Assembly: GCF_000733935.1 (NCBI RefSeq)
Contig: NZ_JPON01000001.1
Coordinates: 2,588,501 to 2,652,500 of the forward strand
Reading direction: 5' to 3'
DNA length: 64,000 nucleotides
Source of the DNA: Methylomarinum vadi
GTDB lineage: Bacteria > Pseudomonadota > Gammaproteobacteria > Methylococcales > Methylomonadaceae
Made by a program: the position numbers and the translations under genes. This document shows, piece after piece, positions 27,378 to 36,856 of this stretch (its first letter is position 1; every line of letters begins with the position of its first letter). Below the pieces are notes generated by a model. That model did not search any database, was not told the origin of the DNA, and saw nothing but the letters and a program-made list of their open reading frames with translations.

Positions 27378-28112
27378 TTATGTGTATGATTCGGCCAATT
27401 TTTCGGCTTCGGCGAAGTCCAGCGTGCCTTCATAAATGGCGCGGCCGGTGATCGCCCCCATGATGCCGTCGTCGGCTACCGCGCCCAAGGCGCGAATGTC
27501 ATCCATGTTGGTGATACCGCCGGAGGCAATGACCGGAATGCGGATGGCACGGGCCAATTTGGCCGTCGCTTCGACATTGACGCCAGTCATCATGCCGTCT
27601 CGGGAAATATCGGTATAAATAATGGCTTCGACGCCGTAATCCTCGAATTTCTGCGCCAGATCGATAACGTCGTGACGGGACAATTTCGACCAGCCGTCGA
27701 TCGCCACCTTACCGTCCTTGGCATCCAAGCCGACGATGATATGTCCAGGAAATTCCAACGCCACATCCCTGACGAAATGCGGTTCGCTGACCGCCTTGGT
27801 TCCGATGATGACATATTCCACGCCGGCATCGAGATACCCTTGAATCGTGTCTTCATCACGAATTCCGCCGCCGATTTGCACCGGCACATCCGGAAACGCC
27901 TCAACGATGGCATGGATTACATCGGCGTTTTTCGGTTTGCCGGCAAAAGCGCCGTCCAGATCGACCAAATGGATTCTTTTCGCGCCTGCCTCTACCCATT
28001 TGCCGGCAACCGCCACCGGGTCATCAGAAAATACAGTATTATCCTCCATGCGGCCCTGACGCAAACGGACACATTTCCCCTCTTTCAAATCAATTGCAGG
28101 TATTAGCAACAT
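27378..28112 (-). CDS. hisA: ProFAR isomerase
   Basis: Isomerises ProFAR to PRFAR in histidine synthesis. The 244-aa TIM barrel begins [17 protein letters not shown] with catalytic Asp8, and contains [33 protein letters not shown] with the second Asp, and the phosphate loop [12 protein letters not shown]. Residues are those of HisA and not of TrpF or PriA. It sits between hisH (54 bp away) and hisF (2 bp). Confidence 0.97.
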   Translation of the reverse strand: MLLIPAIDLKEGKCVRLRQGRMEDNTVFSDDPVAVAGKWVEAGAKRIHLVDLDGAFAGKPKNADVIHAIVEAFPDVPVQIGGGIRDEDTIQGYLDAGVEYVIIGTKAVSEPHFVRDVALEFPGHIIVGLDAKDGKVAIDGWSKLSRHDVIDLAQKFEDYGVEAIIYTDISRDGMMTGVNVEATAKLARAIRIPVIASGGITNMDDIRALGAVADDGIMGAITGRAIYEGTLDFAEAEKLAESYT

Positions 28113-28166
28113 AACAACTTCTCAACAATTAACACACTTACATTAAGGCAGGTCAAAGGAATAGTG

Positions 28167-28808
28167 CTAACACGCACCATCCCAGGTTAAAAAATTTTTC
28201 AATAATAGTAATCCGACCGTCTGGCTTTTTTCCGGATGAAACTGCACCGCGAAGATATTGTCCTTTGCCAGCCCGCAGGTGAATTCATCGGGATATTGGC
28301 TAGTTGCGATGGTGTCTTGGTCATTATCCGGTACGGCATAATAACTGTGAACGAAGTAAAAGCGGCTGTCTTGGGGAATATTATTCCATAATGGATGTGG
28401 TTTTTGTGTCACCTTATTCCACCCCATGTGTGGAATTTTCAGCAACGAACCATCGTTGTCGGTTAAGCCTTCGGCAAAATGCACGACATGGCCGGGAAAA
28501 ATATCCAAACATGCCGTCAATCCGTTTTCCTCGCTATCGGTCAACAATGCTTGCATGCCGAGACAAATGCCTAGAAACGGCTTGCTGTTCGCAACGTCCT
28601 TAATGACCTCGGACAACCCCCTGCTATTCAAGGCATGCATGCAATCGCGGATAGCACCCACGCCGGGAAAAACGACCCGGTCTGCCCGGCGGATCGCCTC
28701 GGCATCGGAGACTATTTGTACATTGACTGATGTGTCGGCATGCTGCAAGGCCTTGGCAATCGAATGCAGATTACCCATTCCGTAATCAATAACGGCAACT
28801 GATGACAT
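28167..28808 (-). CDS. hisH: Imidazole glycerol phosphate synthase, glutaminase subunit
   Basis: Class I glutamine amidotransferase that supplies ammonia to HisF. The 213-aa protein has VIDYGMGNLHS at the start, the nucleophile loop KPFLGICLGMQALL with Cys82, the HisH-specific PGVGAIRDCMHAL, and the His-Glu of the triad in FAVQFHPEKSQ near the end. It lies 26 bp after hisB and 54 bp before hisA, and has the usual length. Confidence 0.97.
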   Translation of the reverse strand: MSSVAVIDYGMGNLHSIAKALQHADTSVNVQIVSDAEAIRRADRVVFPGVGAIRDCMHALNSRGLSEVIKDVANSKPFLGICLGMQALLTDSEENGLTACLDIFPGHVVHFAEGLTDNDGSLLKIPHMGWNKVTQKPHPLWNNIPQDSRFYFVHSYYAVPDNDQDTIATSQYPDEFTCGLAKDNIFAVQFHPEKSQTVGLLLLKNFLTWDGAC

Positions 28809-28834
28809 ATCGATGTGTTAATTGTTGGTTAAGA

Positions 28835-29428
28835 TTATAAGGTACCCTTGGTCGACGGCATGATGCCGGCCATTCTTGGATCCGGTGCGATCGCCATTCT
28901 TATCGCTCTGCCTAGAGCCTTAAAGATGGTTTCGGCGATATGATGCGCATTCCCCCCCTTCAGGTTGTCGATATGCAGCGACACGCCGGCATGGTTGACG
29001 AAGCCCTGGAAAAATTCGCGGAACAAATCCACATCGAAGGAACCGATCATCGCCCGTGGATAGCTAACATCATAAAACAAACCGGGACGGCCGGAAAAAT
29101 CGATCACGACCCGCGAAAGCGATTCGTCCAGCGGCACGTAGGCATGTCCATAACGAAAAATCCCTTTCTTATCGCCCAAGGCTCTGGCAAACGCCTGGCC
29201 CAGGGTTATACCGATATCCTCGACGGTATGGTGGGCGTCGATCTCCAAATCGCCCTTGGCTTCGATATTGATATCGATTAGGCCATGGCGAGCGACTTGA
29301 TCAAGCATGTGATCCAAAAAAGGAACGCCGGTCGCGAAGGAAGCGCTACCGTCACCGTCCAAATTAATTTCGATTTTAATCTGAGTCTCCAGCGTATTAC
29401 GCTCGATTTGGGCCGTACGTTGATTCAT
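28835..29428 (-). CDS. hisB: Imidazoleglycerol-phosphate dehydratase
   Basis: Dehydrates imidazole glycerol phosphate to imidazole acetol phosphate. The 197-aa protein is the monofunctional form without the histidinol-phosphatase domain of E. coli HisB. Metal-binding repeats are visible: [24 protein letters not shown] (65-75) and [18 protein letters not shown]. First gene of the five-gene his operon; the roughly 230 bp upstream must hold its promoter, and I see no leader peptide rich in His codons. Confidence 0.97.
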   Translation of the reverse strand: MNQRTAQIERNTLETQIKIEINLDGDGSASFATGVPFLDHMLDQVARHGLIDINIEAKGDLEIDAHHTVEDIGITLGQAFARALGDKKGIFRYGHAYVPLDESLSRVVIDFSGRPGLFYDVSYPRAMIGSFDVDLFREFFQGFVNHAGVSLHIDNLKGGNAHHIAETIFKALGRAIRMAIAPDPRMAGIMPSTKGTL

Positions 29429-29662
29429 GCCTGAATTCTAGGATACAAATCAGCAATTCTACTACATGCCTAATAACAAACAAACGGGAAATCATACTTT
29501 AATCGATGTTTAAACCATTGTCCGGCTTTATCGAAGGATCGTATATTCAAACAAGCGCTTACCACCTACCATCCATAAGATTGCAAGGCTTTTTAGTTTA
29601 ATGCAGGCAGTTGACTTAAATGAGATTTAACCGCACGATTGCGCTTTTTATGGAGAATTACA

Positions 29663-30004
29663 ATGAAGTTTACTCTTTCCCCGCTGGCCATTGCCCTGAG
29701 CCTATCGCTGATGCTATCGGCCGGATGCGCCTCGATCGGTAGGGAATTTCCCAGCGCCCAAGTGCCGCTGATCCACATCGGCCAAACCACCCAACAGCAA
29801 ATACGTTCGCTGTTCGGCGCCCCATGGCGAGTCGGCATCGAAAACGGTCAACGCACCTGGACTTACGGCCACTATCAATACAGTTTGTTCAGCCAGGGCA
29901 GCACCGAGGATCTGGTCGTGAGATTCGATAACAATGGCGTGGTTGCCTCCTATGTCTTCAACACCACCAAGCATCAGGAAGGCGCTCCGGTCGTGGAAAA
30001 ATAA
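29663..30004 (+). CDS. Small outer-membrane-type lipoprotein, SmpA/OmlA-like
   Basis: 113-aa predicted lipoprotein. The signal peptide ends in the lipobox LSAGC with the acylated Cys near residue 24. The mature part IGQTTQQQIRSLFGAPWRVG followed by W-T-Y-G-H-Y-x-Y has the helix-G-x-P pattern of the SmpA/OmlA (BamE-like) fold, but it is too short a match to call it BamE. The ATG at 29663 follows TGGAG eight bases upstream. It stands alone, convergent with the membrane protein at 30010. Confidence 0.75.
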   Translation: MKFTLSPLAIALSLSLMLSAGCASIGREFPSAQVPLIHIGQTTQQQIRSLFGAPWRVGIENGQRTWTYGHYQYSLFSQGSTEDLVVRFDNNGVVASYVFNTTKHQEGAPVVEK

Positions 30005-30009
30005 AACCG

Positions 30010-30990
30010 TTATCTTTTCTTGTCGATCTGCGCTTCTGTCTTGGACAAAATACTCGGCACCAATTTTTCCGAGAAACCGGCGATGAAGCACCAGATAATC
30101 AAGGTAAAAAAGGTTGCAGAGTTTAGATTGATTTCCTGTTCATTGCCGAAATCCGGGAACAAGGAACCACTCAACAATTCCGCCCTAAAAAAATAATAAC
30201 AAACCAAGGCCGCGCCGACGCCAGTAATGATACGGGTTAAGATAAAATGCAAGCTGTGTTGGTTTTCCAGTTCCTGCAGGGTAATTGTCTCGACCCGGTT
30301 TTTCAACGAGATCAACATACTGAAACAGGCGCCCATACAGCCAGCCATCAGCGCAGTCACGGCATAATGCAAGTGTATTTTGTCGACGTACTGCGTCGGT
30401 ACTGAATCGGCTGTAGCAGGCGTCGCGGAAAAAAAACGGGCTAAGTATTGGTATATGCCATCCGGGTGCAAGATACCGATCGCCAACAAAAATACGCTGA
30501 ACACGATCGCCAAACTGAAAAAAACACCGATCTTCAGACGCGCCTTATTGGCGTATAAACTGCGCAACTGCCTGTCCTCGTAATATTTGTGCAGACTGGC
30601 GGTCAATTTACTCAATAAGGCGCGCTTTCTTTCGTGAACCGAACCATCCTGCTTGATGCTTTCGAATTCCTGGCGAAAAAAATCATATTCCTGACTGTTT
30701 AGCAAGGTGCTCGCTTTGTGTAATTGATAATGTAATTCGATATCCAGATCGCATTCGCCAAGCAACGGGATCAACAACAATTCGATCGATTTGACGGTAT
30801 TCCAGTCCGGATCGTTTCTTAGTTTTTCCAGCTGTTCTTCGATATAAGGTATGGTCGGACCCTTCTTTTCGATATTTTGAAAGCTGGTCGACAAGCGAAT
30901 ATAACTTTGCTGATTGATTTGATCCAGACTGGAGGCATAAAACCATTTGCTGAATTTGTCCCACCAACATCGAACCATCGACTTCATCAT
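30010..30990 (-). CDS. Four-TM membrane protein of unknown function
   Basis: 326-aa protein, not recognised. The soluble N-terminal 150 residues are charged and helical. Four hydrophobic segments follow at about 154-174, 209-228, 249-268 and 293-306. The C-terminus carries FIAGFSEKLVPSILSKTE, a G-F-S-E-K-x-V-P motif seen in several uncharacterised bacterial membrane proteins. It overlaps the end of nudE by 4 bp, so it is translated with nudE. No function can be assigned. Confidence 0.75.
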   Translation of the reverse strand: MMKSMVRCWWDKFSKWFYASSLDQINQQSYIRLSTSFQNIEKKGPTIPYIEEQLEKLRNDPDWNTVKSIELLLIPLLGECDLDIELHYQLHKASTLLNSQEYDFFRQEFESIKQDGSVHERKRALLSKLTASLHKYYEDRQLRSLYANKARLKIGVFFSLAIVFSVFLLAIGILHPDGIYQYLARFFSATPATADSVPTQYVDKIHLHYAVTALMAGCMGACFSMLISLKNRVETITLQELENQHSLHFILTRIITGVGAALVCYYFFRAELLSGSLFPDFGNEQEINLNSATFFTLIIWCFIAGFSEKLVPSILSKTEAQIDKKR

Positions 30991-31535
30991 TGTTTCCCAA
31001 GATAATCACGCGTCAAATATAGTGCCGCGATAGAGCGGGCCTCGCTGCATTCGCCGCTAGCCAGCAAACCGGGAATATCGGCAATGTTCCACGGCACCAC
31101 CTGCAATTCCTCCGGTTCGTCGCCGGGCAGTTTTTCCTGGTATAAATCCATCGCGATAATCACATCGATACTGTGCTCCATGTAGGAAGGCGCCAACGAT
31201 AGCTTCATCAAGTGCTGCAAACGGTTGGCGCCATAACCCACTTCTTCCTTCAATTCACGATTAGCGGCGGCAAAGCGGTCTTCGCCGGGATCAATTTTGC
31301 CTTTCGGCAAACCTAATTCATAACGATCAAGACCGGCGGCGTATTCCCTGACCAGCAACACGGTGTCGTTGTCCAGCATCGGCACAATCAAAACCGCGCC
31401 GCAGCCGGGTCCCCGAATCAGGCGTTCGTAGTTGCGCTGAACGCCATTGCTGAATTCAAGCTCCAGTGTTTCAATATGGAACAGCCGACTTTTGGCGACC
31501 GTCTCCTTGGTAATTATTTTCGGTTTTTGCTGCAT
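30987..31535 (-). CDS. nudE: ADP compounds hydrolase NudE
   Basis: Nudix hydrolase acting on ADP-ribose, NADH and Ap3A-type substrates. The Nudix box is complete: GKIDPGEDRFAAANRELKEE followed by VGYG. The flanking FSNGVQRNYERL and LSLAPSYMEHSIDVIIAMDL agree with E. coli NudE. 182 aa from ATG 31535; a GTG at 31559 is an alternative. It is divergent from yrfG, as in E. coli, and overlaps the downstream membrane-protein gene by ATGA. Confidence 0.92.
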   Translation of the reverse strand: MQQKPKIITKETVAKSRLFHIETLELEFSNGVQRNYERLIRGPGCGAVLIVPMLDNDTVLLVREYAAGLDRYELGLPKGKIDPGEDRFAAANRELKEEVGYGANRLQHLMKLSLAPSYMEHSIDVIIAMDLYQEKLPGDEPEELQVVPWNIADIPGLLASGECSEARSIAALYLTRDYLGKQ

Positions 31536-31630
31536 CTTTAGACTGGAATTCAAATCCACTACTGCGGATGAAATAAAATATCAGGCGATCGTTTATGATC
31601 GCGCCGTTAACCAAAATATAACTCACTCTT

Positions 31631-32287
31631 ATGTTGAATTGGAAAAAAATCGATACTGTTCTGCTGGACATGGACGGCACGTTATTGGATTTGAATTTCG
31701 ATAACCATTTCTGGAATGAATTCGTGCCGCAAAAATACGCGGAAAACAACGGTCTGAGCGTAGCCGAAGCCAAACAACTGCTGGCGCCCCGTTTCAAGGC
31801 CCTGGAAGGCAAATTGGAATGGTATTGCCTGGATTATTGGAGCCAGACGCTGGATCTCGACATTGCCGGTCTGAAGCTGGAAATCGCCGGCCTGATCAGC
31901 GTTCTGCCTCACGTGACGGAATTCCTCGACGCGGTGAAAAGTTCGCCCCGTCAACTCTTATTGGTGACCAATGCCCACCGCGACAGCCTGCGGCTGAAAA
32001 TGGATAAAACCAGCCTGAACGTGTTTTTCGACCAAATCATCTGCTCGCATGATTTCGGCATGGCCAAGGAACAACAAGGCTTCTGGCGGACTTTACAGGA
32101 ACGGCATGTGTTCGAGAAACAACGCACCTTGCTGGTCGACGATAGTCTGGCGGTATTGAATGCCGCCAAGGAATTCGGCATCGGCCATCTGATCTCGATC
32201 AGCAAACCGGATAGTCGAGCCGAAAAACGAACGATTACGCAGTTTCCGGCGATCGAGGATTTTCGGGAGTTGATGCCGATTCGCTAG
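31631..32287 (+). CDS. yrfG: GMP/IMP nucleotidase YrfG (HAD family)
   Basis: 218-aa HAD-superfamily phosphatase. Motif I DTVLLDMDGTLLDLNFDNHF carries the nucleophile Asp and acid Asp, motif II is LLLVTNAHRDSL, and motif III/IV is KEQQGFWRTL then TLLVDDSLAVLNAA. E. coli YrfG dephosphorylates GMP and IMP, and the linkage to nudE is conserved. The 3' end overlaps the convergent rhlB gene by 53 bp (32235-32287), so the two transcripts are antisense at their ends. Confidence 0.9.
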   Translation: MLNWKKIDTVLLDMDGTLLDLNFDNHFWNEFVPQKYAENNGLSVAEAKQLLAPRFKALEGKLEWYCLDYWSQTLDLDIAGLKLEIAGLISVLPHVTEFLDAVKSSPRQLLLVTNAHRDSLRLKMDKTSLNVFFDQIICSHDFGMAKEQQGFWRTLQERHVFEKQRTLLVDDSLAVLNAAKEFGIGHLISISKPDSRAEKRTITQFPAIEDFRELMPIR

Positions 32288-33551
32288 CGGATTTTTTCGC
32301 CTTGCCATGCTCATAGCGGCGGGGTTTTGCGCTACGCTTGTCTGGCGAGGGTTTGCGTCGCGGCTTTCTTTCCGGTTGCTTGATATCGTCTGCCAGCAAT
32401 TCGTCGGAAATCGCTTGCACCGGAATTTTTTCGCCGATGTAGTCCTCGATATCCGGCATCGAATAGGCGTATTCCTCGCAAATAAAATTGATCGCTTCGC
32501 CGCTGGCTCCGAAACGCGCGGTTCTGCCGATCCGATGAACATAATCCTCGACATCCTGGGGCAGGTCGTAATTGAAGACATGGGAAACATCGGGGATATG
32601 CAGGCCGCGGGCGGCGACATCGGTCGCGATCATCAGTGTGACCTTGCTTTCCTGAAAATCGGCAAGCAGACGTTGCCGTTTTTCCTGAGGCACGTCGCCA
32701 CTCAACAAAGCGGTTTTATAGCCGTTGGCTTGCAGATAACTGTTCAACTCCTCGGCGCTCCGCTTGGTGTTGACGAAGACGATGCTGCGTTGCGGATGAT
32801 GTTTCTTTAGCAGGCCCAGCAACAACGGAATTTTTTGTTCATTGGCCGGACAGTATGCAACTTGATTGATGGCCTTGGAGGTCACCTCTTCCGTTTCTAT
32901 CTTGACCACCACCGGATTGTTCATGTGCTCGTAAGCCAACTCGGTGACCTTGTACGACATGGTCGCCGAAAACAACATATTCAGGCGTTTTTCCGGTGGC
33001 GGCATGCGTCTTAAGAGATAACGGATATCCTTGATGAACCCCAGGTCGAACATACGATCAGCCTCATCCAGCACCATAACCTGTATGTTGTTCAGAGTGA
33101 AGGCGTTTTGTTTATAAAAGTCGATGATGCGGCCCGGCGTGCCGATGATGACATCGACGTTGGATTTTATCCTATCGAGTTGTTTTTTGTAATCGGTGCC
33201 CCCATATATTAAAGCGAACTTCAGATTTAGATAAGAGCTCAATTGAATCGCGTCTTTATGAATCTGGATCGCCAATTCACGGGTCGGAGCCAAAATCAAC
33301 GCACGGGGGTTTTTTATTTGCTCGCTTTCATCATTGATCAATCGTTGAAAGGTGGCCAGTAGAAAAGTAGCGGTTTTACCGGTACCGGTCTGGGCCTGGC
33401 CGGCTATATCCTTATCCCTAAGCAGCAAAGGCAAAGCTCTGTCCTGAATCGGCGTACAATTGATAAAGCTTGCTTCCTTTAAGCCTTTTATGATGGAGTC
33501 GGAAAGCTCCAAATTACTGAAGCGTGTTTCGGTCAAATGTGATTGTTTCAT
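32235..33551 (-). CDS. rhlB: DEAD-box RNA helicase RhlB
   Basis: ATP-dependent RNA helicase, in enterics the helicase of the degradosome. The 438-aa protein has Q-motif FINCTPIQDRALP, Walker A AGQAQTGTGKTATF, Ia APTRELAIQI, DEAD box VMVLDEADRMFDLGF, SATMS and VI YVHRIGRTARFG. A basic, Lys/Arg/Pro-rich tail (about 400-438) probably binds RNA. The N-terminus MKQSHLTETRFSNLELSD matches RhlB rather than RhlE or SrmB. Divergent from trxA; E. coli also has rhlB next to trxA and rho. Confidence 0.95.
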   Translation of the reverse strand: MKQSHLTETRFSNLELSDSIIKGLKEASFINCTPIQDRALPLLLRDKDIAGQAQTGTGKTATFLLATFQRLINDESEQIKNPRALILAPTRELAIQIHKDAIQLSSYLNLKFALIYGGTDYKKQLDRIKSNVDVIIGTPGRIIDFYKQNAFTLNNIQVMVLDEADRMFDLGFIKDIRYLLRRMPPPEKRLNMLFSATMSYKVTELAYEHMNNPVVVKIETEEVTSKAINQVAYCPANEQKIPLLLGLLKKHHPQRSIVFVNTKRSAEELNSYLQANGYKTALLSGDVPQEKRQRLLADFQESKVTLMIATDVAARGLHIPDVSHVFNYDLPQDVEDYVHRIGRTARFGASGEAINFICEEYAYSMPDIEDYIGEKIPVQAISDELLADDIKQPERKPRRKPSPDKRSAKPRRYEHGKAKKSASESASTPENPRSPETA

Positions 33552-33591
33552 GGCAATAGAATAACGTAAAAATTAATTTCTCTGAAATTGA

Positions 33592-33621
33592 TTGACAAAT
33601 TATCATTGCCCCCCCTATAGT
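33592..33621 (+). promoter_or_regulatory. Sigma-70 type promoter of trxA
   Basis: Perfect TTGACA (33592-33597), 18-bp spacer, then TATAGT (33616-33621), 30 bp before the trxA start. The spacer holds a run of C residues. Confidence 0.65.
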
Positions 33622-33650
33622 CTTAAATTTGAAAAATATTGGAGAATAGC

Positions 33651-33977
33651 GTGAGTGACTTAGTCCTTCATGTATCAGATGCGGAATTTAATGAAAAGGT
33701 GTTAAAGTCAAGCGTCCCAGTGCTTGTTGACTACTGGGCCGAATGGTGTGGGCCCTGTAAAATGATTGCGCCTGTACTGGATGAGGTTGCTGCTGAATAC
33801 GAGGGTAAACTGACAGTAGCAAAATTGAATATCGACGAAAATCCGGAAGCACCTCAGCATTATGGCGTACGCGGCATTCCGACTTTGATGATTTTCAAGG
33901 ATGGCGAAGTGGAAGCTACTAAAGTTGGCGCATTGACCAAATCGCAATTAACCGATTTTATCGACGGCAATATTTGA
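33651..33977 (+). CDS. trxA: Thioredoxin 1
   Basis: Small cytoplasmic disulphide reductase. 108 aa with active site [13 protein letters not shown] (Cys33, Cys36), buried Asp in LVDYWAEW and cis-Pro in [13 protein letters not shown]. coli TrxA has 109 aa. The start is GTG 33651 with GGAG six bases upstream; the in-frame TTG at 33639 would overlap that site. Preceded by a good promoter and followed by rho, the order rhlB / trxA-rho known from enterics. Confidence 0.97.
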   Translation: MSDLVLHVSDAEFNEKVLKSSVPVLVDYWAEWCGPCKMIAPVLDEVAAEYEGKLTVAKLNIDENPEAPQHYGVRGIPTLMIFKDGEVEATKVGALTKSQLTDFIDGNI

Positions 33978-33997
33978 TCGACTAGGTTAATTTTTTG

Positions 33998-34026
33998 GGG
34001 CCCGACAAATTATTTTGGACGGGCCC
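33998..34026. promoter_or_regulatory. Inverted repeat GGGCCCG/CGGGCCC between trxA and rho
   Basis: GGGCCCG at 33998-34004 and CGGGCCC at 34020-34026 with a 15-base A+T-rich loop. It could end trxA transcription (a T-run precedes rather than follows) or act at the rho promoter whose -35 box lies in the loop. Confidence 0.35.
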
Positions 34027-34044
34027 GCTCTATTGCGTTATACT
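34015..34044 (+). promoter_or_regulatory. Candidate rho promoter
   Basis: TTGGAC (34015-34020), 18-bp spacer, TATACT (34039-34044), giving a leader of about 110 nt before rho. The right arm of the GGGCCC inverted repeat starts inside the -35 box. Long leaders are usual for rho autoregulation. Confidence 0.45.
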
Positions 34045-34157
34045 CTTCGGGTGCTTAATCGGCGCGCCCAAAATTCGCCTTATTTTTCTCATTAATTAAC
34101 CATTCTGTACGGTTACGGCTTTCTGCCGTAATTCATTTCTTTAACACTCATTACAAT

Positions 34158-35414
34158 ATGAATCTTACCGAGTTAAAACTTAAACCAATTAATGAAATCA
34201 TTTCCATTGCCGAAGACCTAGGTCTAGAAAATATCGCCAGAGCCCGAAAGCAGGAATTAATTTTTGCCATTCTTAAAAGCCAGGCAAAAAGCGGCGAAGA
34301 TATTTTTGGCGACGGCGTACTGGAAATACTGCAGGATGGTTTCGGTTTCTTGAGAACGCCGGGAAGCTCTTATCTAGCCGGTCCCGACGATATTTATGTT
34401 TCCCCCAGCCAGATCCGGCGATTCGGGTTACGTACCGGCGACACCATCAGCGGCAAAATAAGGCCACCGAAGGACAACGAACGTTACTTCGCGATGCTAA
34501 AGGTCGAAAGCATCAACTTCGAGGCTCCGGAACACGCCAAGCACAAAATTCTTTTCTCCAACCTGACTCCTTTATTTCCCAATCAACGCTTCCGACTCGA
34601 ACAGGGTAACGGTACCAGCGAAGACCTGACCGGGCGCATCATCGACTTAGTCGCGCCTATCGGCAAGGGGCAACGCGGTCTGATCGTTTCACCGCCGAAG
34701 GCCGGTAAAACCATGATCATGCAGAACATCGCTCATGCGATTGCGGAGAACAATCCCGAATGTTACCTGATCGTGCTGTTGATCGACGAACGCCCGGAAG
34801 AGGTCACGGAAATGGAACGCTGTGTTCGCGGCGAAGTCGTTTCCAGTACGTTCGACGAACCGGCTACCCGGCATGTGCAAGTCGCCGAAATGGTCATCGA
34901 AAAAGCCCGTCGCCTGGTCGAACACAAACACGATGTAGTCATCCTGCTAGACTCGATCACCCGCTTGGCCCGTGCCTACAATATGGTCGTGCCATCCTCG
35001 GGTAAACTTTTATCGGGTGGTGTCGACGCCAATGCCCTGGAAAAACCGAAACGTTTCTTCGGCGCGGCGAGAAATATCGAGGAGGGCGGCAGCTTGACCA
35101 TTATCGCGACGGCGCTGGTCGATACCGGTTCGCGCATGGACGAAGTTATTTACGAGGAATTCAAAGGCACCGGTAACATGGAATTGCATTTGGAACGCAA
35201 GATCGCGGAAAAACGCGTCTATCCGGCCATCAACATCAACCGTTCCGGTACGCGCCGCGAAGAATATCTGGTCGATCCGGACGAATTGCAAAAAACCTGG
35301 ATTCTGCGCAAGATTCTTCAACCCATGGACGAAATGGCGGCATCCGAATTTTTGTTGGGTAAACTGAAAGACTTTAAAACCAACGAAGAATTTTTCGAGT
35401 CGATGAAACGATAA
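34158..35414 (+). CDS. rho: Transcription termination factor Rho
   Basis: Hexameric ATP-dependent RNA translocase. 418 aa, one less than E. coli. The N-terminal helix bundle [20 protein letters not shown] and OB domain [20 protein letters not shown] with RNA-binding aromatics are followed by Walker A SPPKAGKT (178-185), [18 protein letters not shown], the Q/R-loops ([20 protein letters not shown]) and [16 protein letters not shown]. It is complete, with a leader that may carry autoregulatory sequence. Confidence 0.98.
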   Translation: MNLTELKLKPINEIISIAEDLGLENIARARKQELIFAILKSQAKSGEDIFGDGVLEILQDGFGFLRTPGSSYLAGPDDIYVSPSQIRRFGLRTGDTISGKIRPPKDNERYFAMLKVESINFEAPEHAKHKILFSNLTPLFPNQRFRLEQGNGTSEDLTGRIIDLVAPIGKGQRGLIVSPPKAGKTMIMQNIAHAIAENNPECYLIVLLIDERPEEVTEMERCVRGEVVSSTFDEPATRHVQVAEMVIEKARRLVEHKHDVVILLDSITRLARAYNMVVPSSGKLLSGGVDANALEKPKRFFGAARNIEEGGSLTIIATALVDTGSRMDEVIYEEFKGTGNMELHLERKIAEKRVYPAININRSGTRREEYLVDPDELQKTWILRKILQPMDEMAASEFLLGKLKDFKTNEEFFESMKR

Positions 35415-35425
35415 ATTTGGATCAA

Positions 35426-35458
35426 AGGTTCAAGGGTCAAAATATGTCCCTTGAACCT
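35426..35458. terminator. Bidirectional hairpin between rho and yggX
   Basis: AGGTTCAAGGG (35426-35436) pairs perfectly with CCCTTGAACCT (35448-35458) across an 11-base loop. It lies in the 61-bp gap between converging rho and yggX and serves both plausibly. Confidence 0.6.
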
Positions 35459-35475
35459 CAGTCATCGTTTATTTA

Positions 35476-35748
35476 TCAGTCTTTTTGCGGCACGTAGCCC
35501 TCAGGCATTTCAAAGCCACCGGAAAACAAAAACTTTTCCCGCTCCTCTTCCAGAATTTTCTTTGAGGCTGGGTCGAAACTGGCCAGACGCCTTTCGTTAA
35601 TGATCATCGTCTGCATGCTCAGCCATTCCTTCCAGGCCTGCTTCGACACATGGTCGAAAATATATTGTCCTTTCGGACCGGGAAAAGGCGGTTGCTCCAG
35701 TCCTTCCGCTTCGATTCCTAGTTTCACGCATTTAACCATTCTCGTCAT
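35476..35748 (-). CDS. yggX: Fe(II)-trafficking/oxidative damage protection protein
   Basis: 90-aa protein of the YggX family, linked to iron handling and protection of Fe-S clusters. It has V-K-C near the start (the family Cys), the PFPGPKGQYIFDHVSKQAW core and QTMIINERRL then FLFSGGFEMPEGYVP. The 5' end overlaps the end of mutY by 17 bp, the conserved mutY-yggX operon of gammaproteobacteria, which links DNA repair with iron control. Confidence 0.95.
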   Translation of the reverse strand: MTRMVKCVKLGIEAEGLEQPPFPGPKGQYIFDHVSKQAWKEWLSMQTMIINERRLASFDPASKKILEEEREKFLFSGGFEMPEGYVPQKD

Positions 35749-36799
35749 CGTTTTCCTCTATATATTGTTCCTGCAATAAACGTTTAATCGGCGCAGGTAA
35801 ACCTAATGATTCAATTTGACTGGTTTTATACCAGACTGTGGCGCTTGCTTCCATCACACAATTATTGCGGTTTTCACAGTTCGCGATCACTGCGGTATAG
35901 TCGAGATGATAGTGGGAAAACGTGTGGCGTTGGCCGGGCAACTTACGCATAGACCCTGTCGCAAAGCCGCGTTCTTGACACCATCGCCGTAGTTCGTCAA
36001 GATTTTCAAATTCCGGCAAGCTCCACAGCCCACCCCATATTCCCGCTGGCGGCCTTTTTTCCAGCAAGATTTGATTATTCTCGTTTCGCAGCAACAACCA
36101 AAAACTTTGCTTGACCGGTATTATTTTGCGGGGTTTAGGCGACGGTAGTTCAGCGACCTTATCTTCGCGCCAAGCATAACAGGCGGAATTCAGCGGACAG
36201 CACTCGCATTTGGGTTTCGTCCTGGTACATAGCGTCGCCCCCATATCCATCATGGCCTGGGTATAGTCGGCCGTGCGCTGTAGTGGCGTTAAACGGGCAC
36301 TGATCTCCCAAAGCCGTTTGTTGATTTTACTGTCGCCGCTCCACCCATGAACGCCATGAAAGCGCGCCAGGACGCGCTTGACGTTACCGTCCAAGATCGG
36401 ATGGCTTTGCCGGCAGGCGATGCTCAATATCGCACCGGCGGTGGACCGACCAATTCCGGGCAAGGCTTGCACTGTTTCGATGGTTGTCGGAAACTTTCCG
36501 CCGTTTTCGATTATCGTCCGCGCGGCGCGATGCAGGTTTCTGGCACGGGCATAGTATCCGAGCCCGGACCAATACTGCAAAACCTCGTCTATCGGCGCAT
36601 CGGCCAGGCTCGCCACATTCGGAAAACGTGCCATGAAGCGGTTGAAATAAGGAATCACCGTGGCAACCTGGGTTTGTTGCAGCATGATCTCCGATATCCA
36701 GACCCGATAAGGATTGATATCTCGCTGCCAGGGCAGGTCTTTGCGTCCGTGTTGATCGAACCAGTCGAGTATGTGCTGTTGAAAAATTTCCGGCGTCAT
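35732..36799 (-). CDS. mutY: A/G-specific adenine DNA glycosylase
   Basis: Removes adenine mispaired with 8-oxoguanine. 355 aa from ATG 36799. The helix-hairpin-helix LPGIGRSTAGAILSIA and catalytic Asp in HPILDGNVKRVLAR are clear, the 4Fe-4S cluster has spacing C-x6-C-x2-C-x5-C (CTRTKPKCECCPLNSAC), and the C-terminal Nudix-like 8-oxoG recognition domain starts near 230 (GIWGGLWSLPEF). A TTG start 33 bp upstream is possible but a hairpin sits there. Overlaps yggX. Confidence 0.96.
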   Translation of the reverse strand: MTPEIFQQHILDWFDQHGRKDLPWQRDINPYRVWISEIMLQQTQVATVIPYFNRFMARFPNVASLADAPIDEVLQYWSGLGYYARARNLHRAARTIIENGGKFPTTIETVQALPGIGRSTAGAILSIACRQSHPILDGNVKRVLARFHGVHGWSGDSKINKRLWEISARLTPLQRTADYTQAMMDMGATLCTRTKPKCECCPLNSACYAWREDKVAELPSPKPRKIIPVKQSFWLLLRNENNQILLEKRPPAGIWGGLWSLPEFENLDELRRWCQERGFATGSMRKLPGQRHTFSHYHLDYTAVIANCENRNNCVMEASATVWYKTSQIESLGLPAPIKRLLQEQYIEENDDENG

Positions 36800-36808
36800 G
36801 GCATCAGG

Positions 36809-36829
36809 CCGGGGTCGGTAAAACCCCGG
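36809..36829. other. Perfect hairpin just before mutY
   Basis: CCGGGGT (36809-36815) and ACCCCGG (36823-36829) enclose a 7-base loop, ending 10 bp from the mutY start codon. It may mark the end of the asmA transcript or influence mutY translation; no T-run follows. Confidence 0.45.
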
Positions 36830-36856
36830 CAAATAATCGCATAAAATAACCGCGTT

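Noticed and set aside
32235-32287. Overlap of yrfG and rhlB as an assembly error
   Set aside because: Both C-termini are plausible and a 53-bp convergent overlap is ordinary; neither frame is broken.
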